A stretch of 64,000 nucleotides of DNA from Brevibacterium sp. HMSC07C04 (GCF_001815905.1 NZ_KV823286.1:1-64000), one strand, 5' to 3'; counted from the first letter of the stretch, positions 24,951-33,830 are shown. Notes: generated by a model from the sequence alone, not told the origin. Translations and numbers: made by a program.

Positions 24951-26161
24951 GAAATATCCTCTGGAATAGTCAGCTGAACAAAGAACCCAGTGTCTGTCGG
25001 CTCCGCGGTGAGTGTGCCGTTGTGCACCCGCGCACGCTCCCGCATGCCCTGAATCCCTGATCCTGAACCGGGCACCGCCGATTCTTCGCCGTGTCCGGTG
25101 GAGACAATCTGGGCGACAAGCGCTTTGTCGCCAGCCTGCACGGTGACGTCTGCGTGGGAATCCCGGCCGCCGTGTTTCAGAGTGTTGGTGAGAGCTTCCT
25201 GTACCACTCGGTACACCGCAAGCTCAGCCGCTGGAGACAGTTTGGGCAGGTCAGGCGAAACATTCAGTGTGACGTCCAGCCCGGCTGAGCGCACGTTGTC
25301 AGCGAGGGTGCCGAGGTCGTTGATGGCCGGCATGGGAGCAGTCTTTCTGCCGGACTCGCTTTCGCGCAGGACACCAAGGATGCCGCGCAGATTCCCCAGG
25401 GCTTCCCGCCCGGTGTCTGCGATGGTTTCCAATGCAGACACCGCGGCTTCGGGTGAGCGTGCGGCAGCATAGCGGCCGCCGTCTGCCTGGGTGATGATCA
25501 CCGACATGGAGTGGGCGATGATGTCGTGCATTTCACGGGCAATGCGCATGCGCTCGGCATCAGAGGCAAGCCGGATCTCGTTTTCGCGTTCCCTTTCAAG
25601 AAGCGCATTGCGTTCGGCGATCCACCGTATGTCATCGCTTCTGCTGCGACGATACGTTCCTGTCATCCACGCAAAGGCGACTGTCATGAAAGGAAACACG
25701 GAGAAGACGGCAACAAACAGCAGGAGCTCGCCCGGCGAGGGGTGTTTCGGGTAAATGTCCTGCCGATAGAATTCCGCCGCTACACGCAGCGACAGCAGCA
25801 GGGAGGCAACAGCCCCCAGTGCTAAGAAAATCTTGCCCCACCGCTTGGGCGCATAGGCGGTGACAGAGTGCACGGTAAGCGGAACTGCGATGAGCGAAGG
25901 GTGAGGGACCTCTAACCCCACAAGGTATAGAAGCCCTGTTGCTGCCACAGTCCAGCCGGTGAACAAAGGAAAAGTCCGCCGAAAAACAAGTGAGGCGCAC
26001 ATAAGAACAAGCGGCACAGACCTAAGAGTGCTGAGCGGGTCGGGGGCGGCTGGATCGACCAGCGCCAAAAGCGTCAGCGGAGCAGCGAAGACAAGAGAGT
26101 CATAAATCCACTTGCGGGCCGAAATGAACCGCAGTGCTCTCAGATGCCACGGACTTTCCAT
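24947..26161 (-). CDS. Sensor histidine kinase (HisKA_3 type)
   Basis: A 404-residue membrane kinase with about six N-terminal helices, a coiled region with ERENEIRLASDAER, and the phosphoacceptor His in EMHDIIAHSMSVI. The C-terminal ATPase domain has AVYRVVQEALTNTLKHG as N-box and GSGIQGMRERA as G-box. The open frame extends to 26197, but ATG 26161 has a TAGACT box 7 nt upstream and is taken as the start. It pairs with the overlapping response regulator. Confidence 0.92.
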   Translation of the reverse strand: MESPWHLRALRFISARKWIYDSLVFAAPLTLLALVDPAAPDPLSTLRSVPLVLMCASLVFRRTFPLFTGWTVAATGLLYLVGLEVPHPSLIAVPLTVHSVTAYAPKRWGKIFLALGAVASLLLSLRVAAEFYRQDIYPKHPSPGELLLFVAVFSVFPFMTVAFAWMTGTYRRSRSDDIRWIAERNALLERERENEIRLASDAERMRIAREMHDIIAHSMSVIITQADGGRYAAARSPEAAVSALETIADTGREALGNLRGILGVLRESESGRKTAPMPAINDLGTLADNVRSAGLDVTLNVSPDLPKLSPAAELAVYRVVQEALTNTLKHGGRDSHADVTVQAGDKALVAQIVSTGHGEESAVPGSGSGIQGMRERARVHNGTLTAEPTDTGFFVQLTIPEDIS

Positions 26162-26168
26162 AACCACA

Positions 26169-26174
26169 AGTCTA
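26169..26174 (-). promoter_or_regulatory. Leaderless promoter of the first TCS operon
   Basis: TAGACT on the minus strand is 7 nt before the ATG at 26161, the same hexamer as before add and the cysteine desulfurase gene. Confidence 0.65.
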
Positions 26175-26255
26175 AGAAGCCCGGAATGGGCTTTCATCGT
26201 CCTGCGGTATGAGCTATTCAGCTGCGGGCTGAGGAGATTGTTTGCCTGATGGAGA

Positions 26256-27050
26256 CTACTCCCACTGTGGGCTGTCGAGATTCACACCGTGTGTTTTTGC
26301 AGCGGCTTCAATCGCATCGGCAAGCCAGCGCGCAAGGCCAGGCTGTCGGTCCTCGTAGTGCTTGGCGAAATCTTCATCAGCGATGTAGCTGCGCGAGATC
26401 AGGTAGTGCTTGGCTGGGGTGACGGGAAAGAATTCGCTGAGCACTTCGCGGTGCTGTGCTGCGAGGTCGGCTGCCTCCGCGCTGCAGACCGACACGTTTC
26501 TGCGAACCGCTTCGGCCAGCTTCGCTTCGACGGCGTCGAACCTGCTTTTGTTTGCGGCCCAATCGTCGTGGCTCCAGGCTGCTGTGCGCTGTTGGCTGAT
26601 GCTCCAGTCGTCGGTGTCGCCGTATGTCTCTTCGGCCTGAGCGTGGTGTTCGGCAAAGCGGGCTTCTCCGAGGATTTCGCCTATTTCGTTCAAGCTCGGC
26701 TTCACTGTGCTTGTCTCCTTTGCTATTAGTCTGTCGATTGCCCTGAGCATTTCTTCGGTCTGCTGCATTTGGGACGTCAGTATTTCGCGCTGCCTGCGCA
26801 GGTGGGCAATGTGGTCTGTGCCTGAGTTCAAGACGTCCTTGACTGCTGTAAGCCTCATGCCGGTGGCTCTGTAGATCATGATCTGCTGGATCGTCTCAAG
26901 ATCAGCACGCGTGTAGATTCTGTAGTTCGACCGGCTGCGCGCCGAAGGGCTGACAAGGCCGAGCTCTTCCCAATGGTGCAGAGTGCGCACCGTTATCCCG
27001 AACTGACGGGCAACCTCCCCGACTGAGAAGTGTTCTTCTTCGCTGTTCAT
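26256..27050 (-). CDS. MerR-family regulator with TipAS-type ligand domain
   Basis: A 264-residue regulator. The N-terminal MerR helix-turn-helix is FSVGEVARQFGITVRTLHHW, followed by a coiled dimerisation helix (about 80-115). The C-terminal part resembles the TipA ligand-binding domain (antibiotic-binding in Streptomyces TipAL). The frame is open for 186 codons further upstream, but that stretch is antisense to the response regulator gene; ATG 27050 starts the real protein. A CAGAAT box lies 7 nt before ATG. Its place between two exporter modules suggests drug-responsive control, which is inference. Confidence 0.88.
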   Translation of the reverse strand: MNSEEEHFSVGEVARQFGITVRTLHHWEELGLVSPSARSRSNYRIYTRADLETIQQIMIYRATGMRLTAVKDVLNSGTDHIAHLRRQREILTSQMQQTEEMLRAIDRLIAKETSTVKPSLNEIGEILGEARFAEHHAQAEETYGDTDDWSISQQRTAAWSHDDWAANKSRFDAVEAKLAEAVRRNVSVCSAEAADLAAQHREVLSEFFPVTPAKHYLISRSYIADEDFAKHYEDRQPGLARWLADAIEAAAKTHGVNLDSPQWE

Positions 27051-27057
27051 GCACACA

Positions 27058-27063
27058 ATTCTG
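27058..27063 (-). promoter_or_regulatory. Possible leaderless promoter of the merR-type gene
   Basis: CAGAAT on the minus strand lies 7 nt before the ATG at 27050. It is not a perfect TANNNT match. Confidence 0.35.
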
Positions 27064-27103
27064 CTGTCTGACGCCGCGTGAGGGTCAAACAGATCTGCGC
27101 GAA

Positions 27104-27709
27104 CTAAATCCAGCCGTTCGCCTTTGCCAGATGGGCAGCCTCGAAGCGGTTGTCCGCGCCGGTCTTCGACATGATGCTGGAGATGTGGTTGCGCACCGTG
27201 CCCGGTGTTAGGTGCAGCGCTTTGGCGATGGCGGGGGAGCTCTTGCCCTGAAACAGGTGCCGGCACACTTCCGCTTCCCGTTGGCTGAGGGGATTGTCGG
27301 GTGCCAGCAAGCTGTCCCGGGCAAGTGTTGGGTCGATCACGCGCAGCCCGGCGTGGACCCTGCGAATTGCTTCGGCTAGCTGTTCGGGCGGTGTGTCCTT
27401 TACGAGGAACCCGTCCACACCTGCCTCCATCGCGTCCTTGCCGTAGCCGGCTTTGCCGAAGGTCGTCACAATCAGGCAGCGGCACGGGTGTTCGGCCAGT
27501 TCTTTGGCCACGTTGAGGCCGTTGAGTCCAGGCATTTCGATGTCCAACAGTGCCACGTCGATGGGCTGTTCCTGCACCAGGCGCAGGGCTTCGGTCCCGG
27601 TGGCGCAATCGGCCGCGACCTCGATGTCCGGCTCTGAGTTCAGCAGTGCGATCAGAGCTCCGCGCACCAGCGACTGATCCTCAGCGACGAGCACTCGAAT
27701 CGTGTTCAC
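27104..27709 (-). CDS. NarL/LuxR-family response regulator (DesR-like)
   Basis: A 201-residue regulator with phosphoacceptor D56 in VALLDIEMPG and a C-terminal LuxR domain LSQREAEVCRHLFQGKSSPA onwards. The start overlaps the kinase gene by four bases. It is the last gene of an ATPase-permease-kinase-regulator operon and is likely to bind the large palindrome upstream of that operon. Confidence 0.93.
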   Translation of the reverse strand: MNTIRVLVAEDQSLVRGALIALLNSEPDIEVAADCATGTEALRLVQEQPIDVALLDIEMPGLNGLNVAKELAEHPCRCLIVTTFGKAGYGKDAMEAGVDGFLVKDTPPEQLAEAIRRVHAGLRVIDPTLARDSLLAPDNPLSQREAEVCRHLFQGKSSPAIAKALHLTPGTVRNHISSIMSKTGADNRFEAAHLAKANGWI

Positions 27710-28836
27710 TGAACGGCCTCCTCGGCGGCGGTGTCATCGTCAATCAGCACGCTGTCGCCGGTCATTGTGATCAGAACTGTGCTCAAGCCCTTCTCGCGGC
27801 GCATGATGAGCTGCCCGCCGGCGGCCTCAACCCGATCGCGCAGACCAGCCAGTCCACCCACCTCGTGCTCTGCAGAATCACCATTGAACCCGCAGCCGTC
27901 GTCGGTGACCTGCAGCTTGTCCGCGGTTACGCGCACCCAGCAGTTGTCCGCCCCGGAGTGGCGGATTACATTCGTTGTCAGCTCACGCAGGCCCCAGGAG
28001 AACACGGTGTCGTGCTTGCCCTGCGCGGTGAGAGGTTCGGGAAGATGAGCGGTGATCCCCCTTGTCTCCAACGCCCGGCGCGCCCCCTGCAGCTCTCCGG
28101 CGAAAGTGGGCGTGCGCATGCGGGTGACTGTCGAACGGACCTCTGCCAGAGCCAGGCGGGAAAGATCGCTGATCTCCTTGAGCTCCTGCTTGGCCTGCTC
28201 CGGGTGGTTCTCTGCGGCACGGCGTGCAACTTCGGACTTCAGGTTGATCACCGTGAGCGAATGGCCCAGAAGGTCGTGAACATCTGCGGCGATGTCTTCT
28301 CGCTGCTGCGCGAGTTCCAGTTCGTGCAGCAGCTGGTGGCGGGATTCGTCGTACTGGCTGAAAACGCCCACCCCAACCAGCAGCAGGGGAATGAAAAACA
28401 GGACGAAGGCTGCCCAGCCGAGGTCTTCGGGAGTGCTGAGCCATACCGCGACGGCTCCGGCAGCCCCCGTAGCCAACACGATGGGCAGGGCTTTCTTCAA
28501 GGTCACCGTGAAGCCCAGCATCGCGGCCAGATAGGGGGCGAAGACCACCGCGCCCGTGTTGATCACCGGCACGCTGGCCAGCGCAATCGCCAACAGAACG
28601 GCCCACCTGAGCAGTACCCGCGGAAAAAGCGCCCAGCGGTGCGGGCAGGTGTTCAATGAACCGAACGCCCAGAAGTAGAACAGGCCGAAGGCGAACACGC
28701 ACACAGTTATCCACGCTTTGGCTCCGGCGCCCAACACGTCGCCGGTGTAGACCTGCACCAGCATCGGCCCCAGGAGCACCAGCCATATCGAGGCGAAGAC
28801 CGCGTTGCGCAGCTGGAAGCTGTCGAAGAAGCGCAT
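27706..28836 (-). CDS. Sensor histidine kinase (DesK-like)
   Basis: A 376-residue kinase with several N-terminal membrane helices, phosphoacceptor His in DVHDLLGHSLTVINLK, and an ATPase domain with LRELTTNVIRHSGA and VTDDGCGF. The true start is ATG 28836, overlapping the permease stop by one base; a longer frame to 28899 lies inside the permease gene. With the DesR-like regulator it forms the second two-component system, in the same operon as an ABC-2 exporter. Confidence 0.91.
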   Translation of the reverse strand: MRFFDSFQLRNAVFASIWLVLLGPMLVQVYTGDVLGAGAKAWITVCVFAFGLFYFWAFGSLNTCPHRWALFPRVLLRWAVLLAIALASVPVINTGAVVFAPYLAAMLGFTVTLKKALPIVLATGAAGAVAVWLSTPEDLGWAAFVLFFIPLLLVGVGVFSQYDESRHQLLHELELAQQREDIAADVHDLLGHSLTVINLKSEVARRAAENHPEQAKQELKEISDLSRLALAEVRSTVTRMRTPTFAGELQGARRALETRGITAHLPEPLTAQGKHDTVFSWGLRELTTNVIRHSGADNCWVRVTADKLQVTDDGCGFNGDSAEHEVGGLAGLRDRVEAAGGQLIMRREKGLSTVLITMTGDSVLIDDDTAAEEAVQ

Positions 28837-29597
28837 CAGCTTCGGTTCTTGTCGCGTTTGCCCATGAACAGGCAGAAGCCCACGAAGATCGCCGTCCATA
28901 CCGCGATGCTAACCCAGGCGTGCCACATCGGCTCGTACACCAATTCGGTGCCGGCTATGTGTCCGCCTTCGGCCAACGGCCAACGCACCAGCGTCATGGC
29001 GCCGAACATCGGGGTGAAGCGCCCCACATCCAGCAGTGTTCCGCTAAGCGGCATAAACACATTGCCCGCAAAGGCGAGGATCACGATCGACGCGGTGGCC
29101 ACGGATACTGTGTTCTCCTTGGGGACCAACAGCGCCCAGGCCAGACCGTAGAAGCCGAAGGGGATCGAGCACAGTACGCATACCAGCAAGCTCAAAGCCC
29201 ACTGGTCCGGCTGCATCTTGGCTCTGGTGAGGGCTCCGACGATGAACACAGCCACGATCGGCAGCACGGCGCGCACGGCAATGCTGACGCTGTTCGCAAA
29301 AGCCAGCTGCCACGGGTGCAGGGGAGTCAGCGCCAATTGGCGGCCCCAACCGCTTCGGCTGTTGGTGACGTGGGATCCAGCTGCGCCGACTGCGCCAACG
29401 ACACCGGCGTAGAAGGCCATGCCCAGCATGACGAACGCCGCGTAGTTGCCGCCGTTGACTTCGTGCTCACCGTAATCTTGGAGTGAACCGAAGAGCAGGT
29501 AGAAGAAGATCGGCAGTCCGACGCTGAAGAACAGGGTGGGCATGTCCCGGCGCAGGCGAAGGAGCTCGTGACCGGCGAATTTCAGGGTGGTGCTCAT
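28836..29597 (-). CDS. ABC-2 type transporter permease
   Basis: A 253-residue membrane protein with six predicted helices and the ABC-2 topology of DrrB/NodJ-like exporters. It follows the ATPase gene by three bases and overlaps the kinase gene, so it is the membrane half of the exporter. The substrate is unknown; lipids, drugs or peptides are typical for the family. Confidence 0.88.
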   Translation of the reverse strand: MSTTLKFAGHELLRLRRDMPTLFFSVGLPIFFYLLFGSLQDYGEHEVNGGNYAAFVMLGMAFYAGVVGAVGAAGSHVTNSRSGWGRQLALTPLHPWQLAFANSVSIAVRAVLPIVAVFIVGALTRAKMQPDQWALSLLVCVLCSIPFGFYGLAWALLVPKENTVSVATASIVILAFAGNVFMPLSGTLLDVGRFTPMFGAMTLVRWPLAEGGHIAGTELVYEPMWHAWVSIAVWTAIFVGFCLFMGKRDKNRS

Positions 29598-29600
29598 TGC

Positions 29601-30533
29601 TCAGGCCTCCTGGTTGCTCTGTGTCAGCGCGAGGAAAGTGTCTTCCAGGCTGTGGCTGGTGATGGTCAGATTGCGGGCGTCCGTTTCGGTCAGCAGGTAC
29701 CGGGCGAGGGCATCGGAGTCCTCGGTGGTGATGTGCAGTCGACTGCCGTTGACTTCGCTGCTTTTCACCTCGGGCAGTTCTGTGAGCTTGGGGAATTCGT
29801 TCGGGAATTCGGCGCTGACCACGCAGCCTGCGTTCATGTTGCGCAGTTCCTCGGTGGTTCCGTCTGCGATTACCTCGCCCCTCTTCATCAGGACGATGCG
29901 CTGGGCGAACTGATCTGCTTCCTCCAAGTAGTGAGTGGCGAAGATGATCGTGCGCCCCTGCTGGGCCTGGTGCTCCATGGACTCCCAGAAGCGGCGGCGT
30001 GCACAGGCGTCCATTCCGGCGGTTGGTTCGTCGAGGATGAGGATGTCGGGATTGCCCAGTATTGCCAGGGCAAAGCGGATGCGCTGCTGTTCGCCGCCGG
30101 AGCATTTGCCCACGCGGCGCTTGTAGATCGGTTCAAGGTCGGCTTGTGCGATGACGTCTTTGAGCGGCAGGTGTGTTGGGAAGGTCGCGGCGATCATCTC
30201 CACCGTGTCTTTCACGGTGAGTTCATTGAGCAGGCCGCCGGTCTGCATGAGTGCGCTGATCTTTTGGCTGTAGACGGCCTGTTTGGGGGACTGGCCCATA
30301 ACACTGACGCTGCCGGAGCTTGGGGTGGTCAGCCCCAGGATCATGTCGATCAGCGTGGTCTTGCCCGCCCCGTTGGTGCCGAGAAGAGCGATGATTTCTC
30401 CCGGATGCACGGTGAGGCTGGTGTCTTTCACCGCGTGCACGGGATTGGTGGAGCGTGCGTTGAAGGTTTTGCCTATTCCGGTGAGCTCTATGGCCGGAGC
30501 TGGTTGTGCCGTAGGTATGTGCGCCGTATTCAT
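29601..30533 (-). CDS. ABC transporter ATP-binding protein (DrrA-like)
   Basis: A 310-residue ATPase with Walker A LLGTNGAGKTTL, signature CSGGEQQRIRFALAIL (note Cys and Glu in place of the usual LSGGQ) and Walker B ILILDEPTAGMD. A C-terminal extension of about 80 residues is typical of drug-export ATPases. ATG 30533 is chosen over the open frame to 30599 because a TAGCGT box lies 7 nt upstream; GAAGGG within the same bases could also act as a ribosome site. First gene of the ATPase-permease-kinase-regulator operon. Confidence 0.9.
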   Translation of the reverse strand: MNTAHIPTAQPAPAIELTGIGKTFNARSTNPVHAVKDTSLTVHPGEIIALLGTNGAGKTTLIDMILGLTTPSSGSVSVMGQSPKQAVYSQKISALMQTGGLLNELTVKDTVEMIAATFPTHLPLKDVIAQADLEPIYKRRVGKCSGGEQQRIRFALAILGNPDILILDEPTAGMDACARRRFWESMEHQAQQGRTIIFATHYLEEADQFAQRIVLMKRGEVIADGTTEELRNMNAGCVVSAEFPNEFPKLTELPEVKSSEVNGSRLHITTEDSDALARYLLTETDARNLTITSHSLEDTFLALTQSNQEA

Positions 30534-30540
30534 GCCCTTC

Positions 30541-30546
30541 ACGCTA
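30541..30546 (-). promoter_or_regulatory. Promoter of the second ABC/TCS operon
   Basis: TAGCGT on the minus strand is 7 nt before the ATG at 30533. The intervening GAAGGG may serve as ribosome site instead, so a leaderless mRNA is not certain. Confidence 0.45.
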
Positions 30547-30582
30547 GAAAGGCAGCGTGCAAGGCGGGCATATCTTCTGTCA

Positions 30583-30616
30583 CCACATGCCCATGACATT
30601 TGTCATGGGCATGTGG
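30583..30616. promoter_or_regulatory. 34-bp perfect palindrome, candidate operator
   Basis: Arms of 16 bp (30583-30598 and 30601-30616) with only TT between them; the core reads ATGACATTTGTCAT. The centre is about 66 bp upstream of the inferred start of the ABC/two-component operon, where an activator would bind. It also lies about 90 bp beyond the stop of the convergently arriving gene at 30704, so a terminator role cannot be excluded, though it has no T-tract. Confidence 0.6.
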
Positions 30617-30703
30617 GGTGAGTTGGTTGATCTGTTCAGCAGCCCGCGCTCGGTGGTCCGCACCCTTGTGGAGATGTCGGAACCGGACGGGAGAACCTCC
30701 CGT

Positions 30704-31330
30704 TTACGGGAAGTCTGGTGCGAGTTTTACTTCGTAGAGCAGGTTGCTGCATTTGATGCGGGCGGATGCGTCTCCGTCCCATTCGGGGTTGAGGCCACGT
30801 TCAGTGAGCTCGTTGTATACCCACCGCCCAGTTTTCTCGTGTTCTTCCTTGCTTGCGATCATGGATGAGAAACCCACGTAGAGCACACCGGTGCTGATCA
30901 GGCGGTCCACGTCTTGTATGGTGCAGCAAGCGTAGTCATTGGAGTCGTAGGCGCGGGCCTTCCGTTGTGCATAGTAGGCGGCTTCGCTCTGGTCGAAGCC
31001 CTCATCGAAGGACCACGCGATACCGGCCTCCTCGAGAAACCAGCCAACGTCGTAGATCGACTTTACATGCGCAGAGGATTCTGGGACCAGACGCCGGTAT
31101 TCGTCGCTGACCAGCTTGATGTAGTCCTCGATCCTCTCCGGGCGAGGGTTGAGCCTGGATTTCTGTTCCTGCCACGGCTCAAGGTCGATGAGCTCGTTAT
31201 AGCGTCCGAGGATCTGCTCGTAGGTTTGGCCGTGGCATAGCTTCATCGAGATATCGCTCTCGATCGTCTCTTGAATAGACATCGAATCCGATGGGGGATA
31301 GGCAGAATCAAACATTGCGTGGCGAGTCAT
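30704..31330 (-). CDS. DUF6891-like protein of unknown function
   Basis: A 208-residue soluble, acidic protein. A central DYACCTIQDVDRLI...GVLYVGFSS stretch resembles DUF6891 proteins, where a CC pair precedes a strand; this assignment is from memory of the family pattern and is tentative. The start is ATG with TAGGGT 6 nt upstream, thus likely leaderless. It begins the accessory-looking part of the window. Confidence 0.7.
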   Translation of the reverse strand: MTRHAMFDSAYPPSDSMSIQETIESDISMKLCHGQTYEQILGRYNELIDLEPWQEQKSRLNPRPERIEDYIKLVSDEYRRLVPESSAHVKSIYDVGWFLEEAGIAWSFDEGFDQSEAAYYAQRKARAYDSNDYACCTIQDVDRLISTGVLYVGFSSMIASKEEHEKTGRWVYNELTERGLNPEWDGDASARIKCSNLLYEVKLAPDFP

Positions 31331-31586
31331 GACGCCACCCTATAGAGCTGCCCTTGAATCGGTCCAGAGGGCAGGTGCAGGTTCCGGACATAGAGGTCTG
31401 GCGGTTATTCGCGTAGCTGTGAACGAAGATCGCGGAACCGCGCTCCACTTTTCTAGCCGAGGTGTAGTCCACGACGGTTACGGACTGCTTGTGGTGCCCG
31501 AAGAGGCGGGGTGGTGCGTCATCGCGCCTGTGGATTCGTTGAGGGGCACAACCTGCCTGCCTTATGCCATGATTGCGAAAACGTAA
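31329..31586 (+). CDS. Possible small protein, unknown
   Basis: An 85-codon frame whose second half reads like folded protein (LHFSSRGVVHDGYGLLVVPE). It overlaps the start of the divergent DUF6891-like gene and has no ribosome site, so it may be non-coding or a remnant. The gap 31331-31649 otherwise holds no feature apart from the minus-strand promoter. Confidence 0.25.
   Translation: MTPPYRAALESVQRAGAGSGHRGLAVIRVAVNEDRGTALHFSSRGVVHDGYGLLVVPEEAGWCVIAPVDSLRGTTCLPYAMIAKT
31337..31342 (-). promoter_or_regulatory. Leaderless promoter of the DUF6891-like gene
   Basis: TAGGGT on the minus strand lies 6 nt before the ATG at 31330. Confidence 0.5.
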
Positions 31587-31649
31587 CTGGTCACGGTGGA
31601 CGCCGGCGTCTGCCCAGTGGCCTAGAAGGCTTGACGGCAGGGGAGCGGT

Positions 31650-32120
31650 ATGGAGTTTGTTGTCAAAGAAATAAAGGACAAAGAACAGAAGGCTGAAATT
31701 GCCAGGGAAGTGCTGAACGACCTTCCTGAGTGGTTCGGTATGCCTGAAAGCACTGAGGAATACATAACTGATTCGCAGGACAAGCCACTCTTGGCGTCCT
31801 TCCATCAGGACGAAGTGGCTGGGTTCCTGGTTCTCAATGCAACCAGTCCGGACTGCGCAGACATATTTGTGATGGGCGTTAAGAAGAAGTTCCATCGCAG
31901 TGGTGTGGCCACACAGCTGAACGAAGAGTACGAAAAGCTGGCGAAAAGTTTGGGCTACTCATACTCTCAGGTCAAGACCGTTCAGTCAGGCCACTATGAC
32001 GAGTATGACGTGACGAACAAGTTCTATAAATCGGTGGGCTATAAAGAACTCGAAGTGTTCCCCACGCTGTGGGATGAATGGAACCCCTGTCAGGTGTTCA
32101 TCAAATATCTAGGCGACTGA
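31650..32120 (+). CDS. GNAT family N-acetyltransferase
   Basis: A 156-residue acetyltransferase. Strand beta-4 DIFVMGVKKKF leads into the acetyl-CoA loop HRSGVA, and the C-terminal NKFYKSVGYKELE is the usual NxxFYxxxGF-type motif. AGGGGAG precedes ATG. Its codons are somewhat less GC-rich (many AAG/GAA, Lys-rich) than the housekeeping genes, compatible with acquisition from elsewhere. Substrate unknown. Confidence 0.85.
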   Translation: MEFVVKEIKDKEQKAEIAREVLNDLPEWFGMPESTEEYITDSQDKPLLASFHQDEVAGFLVLNATSPDCADIFVMGVKKKFHRSGVATQLNEEYEKLAKSLGYSYSQVKTVQSGHYDEYDVTNKFYKSVGYKELEVFPTLWDEWNPCQVFIKYLGD

Positions 32121-32261
32121 CAGCACAGGTATCGGAAGTCCGAGACCCTGCGCCGTTCTTGGTTGCTTGGAGCTTCTGCCAGCCGTCGGGCAGTACGTGT
32201 TCCCTCATCTGGCTTTCCACTCAAGGTGCGGGGCTGAAGCCTGCCTTGAAGCGTCCCCAGC

Positions 32262-32330
32262 AGCTTCCCACTTAACTTCCCACTCGACATAACACTGTGG
32301 GAAGCTGAGTGGGAAGTTAAGTGGGAAGCT
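32262..32330. repeat. Palindromic operator-like repeat, downstream copy
   Basis: A perfect 23-bp inverted repeat (32262-32284 and 32308-32330) built from 12-bp units of the form GTGGGAAGYTRA: three in one direction (297-330 of this kilobase) and two in the other. The segment 32264-32304 matches 33831-33871 at 38 of 41 positions in the same orientation, so the regulator gene between them is flanked by a direct repeat. Confidence 0.85.
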
Positions 32331-32370
32331 TGTGGTGGTGCGGTAGGGCAGGGCTTCTTCCGCAGAGCGG

Positions 32371-33816
32371 CTATGTCTTGATGCGGTAGCGTTGCCGAGG
32401 GCTTCTCAGTGGTTCAGTGCGCTCGGCGACGCCTTCGGCGATGAGTTCGTTTACTGCTTTTTGCACTGCTGTACGGCTTAGTCGTGTTTCTTGCACAAGT
32501 TCTGATGTGGAAGCAGAGGCCTGGCCTTTCAGCGCGGTGAGTACTTGGTCAAAGGCGCTTGCGTAACGTTCTTTTTCTGCCACCCTTCGCCGGTGAAAGA
32601 CAATGGTGAAGCTGTCCAGCCGGTTGATGTATTCAGGTGGTGGCATGAGGGCGTCGGCGAGCGAGCGTTGGATGACAGCGATGCCTGTGCCCCTGTTTTC
32701 AGCGACGACGCCTGCTCCGCCTCCATCATCGTGAAACTTCACGTCCTCAAGAAACGAAGAGAGGCGTTGGTTTCGGGTTGAGCTCACGCCTGGCTTCCCG
32801 AGGTTCCGTACGGTGACACCTCCATACAGTCCTCCCGGGCTCGTGATTTCAAGACGATCAGCGAACATGTTGATCTGCACCTGGCTGCCTTGCGCGTGCG
32901 GTGAGTAATCGCGGTGCATGAGGGCATTCACAAGCGCTTCGCGTACTGCGATAGGGGGATAGTCCGGCAGGTCTGAGCGGTACTTTTCGCCGATAAGCGC
33001 GGCAGTGCGCATGTTGTTCTTGACGGTTTCGATTCCTTCGTCAACGAGCTCCGGGATGGTTCCGGTGAGGGTTTTACTGTCTAGGAGTCGAACCCCTTCG
33101 GTAACGGAACCCTTGGTTGTCCCCGGGAAGTTGGCAAATGTCACTGTGAGGCGCGGATAGAATTCCTGCGGATACTCACCCATGACAAGCAGCGACGCTA
33201 GGGTCGGGTGTCCGTCCTTAAGGATGCGCAGACGTTTCATCGCGGTTTCGGTGCCGTCGTTAAAGGTTTTGGGGCGGCGTTCGTGCTGAACGGTCATGTA
33301 GGCATTCACGGTGTCTGAGTGCAGATCTTCAAGCCGTGCTTCTGTCACTGACTGTTCGTCCCATTTGGGTTGGGTCCGCTCCTCGATGAGGCGGTCGACT
33401 TCGTATTGCGTAAGTCGGACGTCACCGTCGCCAACCCGAATATAGCTGCCGCCATATTTCCCCTGGTCAGTCACGTAGCAGGGTTTGTCTTCGGACGTCA
33501 TTTCATTGACTTCCGCTACAACAACTAAGGAGTCCTCAAAGGGGACTATGTTGATGAGTGGCCGTACTGGGGGTGTGGTTTGGGCACATCGAGTTTCCAG
33601 TGCGTCCTGAGCTTTCGCTGCATCGAAGCCCTCCAGGGGCAAGAAGCCGTTTGACTCATCGAGCCCCAAGATGATGAGGCCGCCGTTGGCATTCGCGAAC
33701 GCGCTGAGAGTTTCGCGAATCGACTTGCCTGCATTGCTCTTGACTTCGGTGGGCTGGTTGTCCGTTCCTACCAGCCGCAGTGCGTGGACGATTGACTCTA
33801 AGCGTTCGGTGTCCAT
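32371..33816 (-). CDS. AlbA_2 (Schlafen-type) ATPase-domain transcriptional regulator
   Basis: A 481-residue protein of the COG2865 type. The N-terminal AlbA_2/Schlafen domain (about 10-130) has LSAFANANGGLIILGLDE. A GHKL-type ATPase domain (about 290-385) follows, with REALVNALMHRDY as N-box, FADRLEITSPGGL and RGTGI. The C-terminal winged helix (about 420-478) is SELVQETRLSRTAVQKAVNE. Such proteins bind DNA and probably respond to nucleotide state. A palindromic array lies 14 bp upstream of its start, with a TATGCT -10 candidate inside the spacer, which points to autoregulation. Confidence 0.85.
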   Translation of the reverse strand: MDTERLESIVHALRLVGTDNQPTEVKSNAGKSIRETLSAFANANGGLIILGLDESNGFLPLEGFDAAKAQDALETRCAQTTPPVRPLINIVPFEDSLVVVAEVNEMTSEDKPCYVTDQGKYGGSYIRVGDGDVRLTQYEVDRLIEERTQPKWDEQSVTEARLEDLHSDTVNAYMTVQHERRPKTFNDGTETAMKRLRILKDGHPTLASLLVMGEYPQEFYPRLTVTFANFPGTTKGSVTEGVRLLDSKTLTGTIPELVDEGIETVKNNMRTAALIGEKYRSDLPDYPPIAVREALVNALMHRDYSPHAQGSQVQINMFADRLEITSPGGLYGGVTVRNLGKPGVSSTRNQRLSSFLEDVKFHDDGGGAGVVAENRGTGIAVIQRSLADALMPPPEYINRLDSFTIVFHRRRVAEKERYASAFDQVLTALKGQASASTSELVQETRLSRTAVQKAVNELIAEGVAERTEPLRSPRQRYRIKT

Positions 33817-33830
33817 CGAGTGCTCGCTAA

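Noticed and set aside
27051-27608. N-terminal extension of the MerR frame
   Set aside because: It is a basic, low-complexity reading antisense-frame-like within the response regulator gene; the MerR domain starts at 27050.
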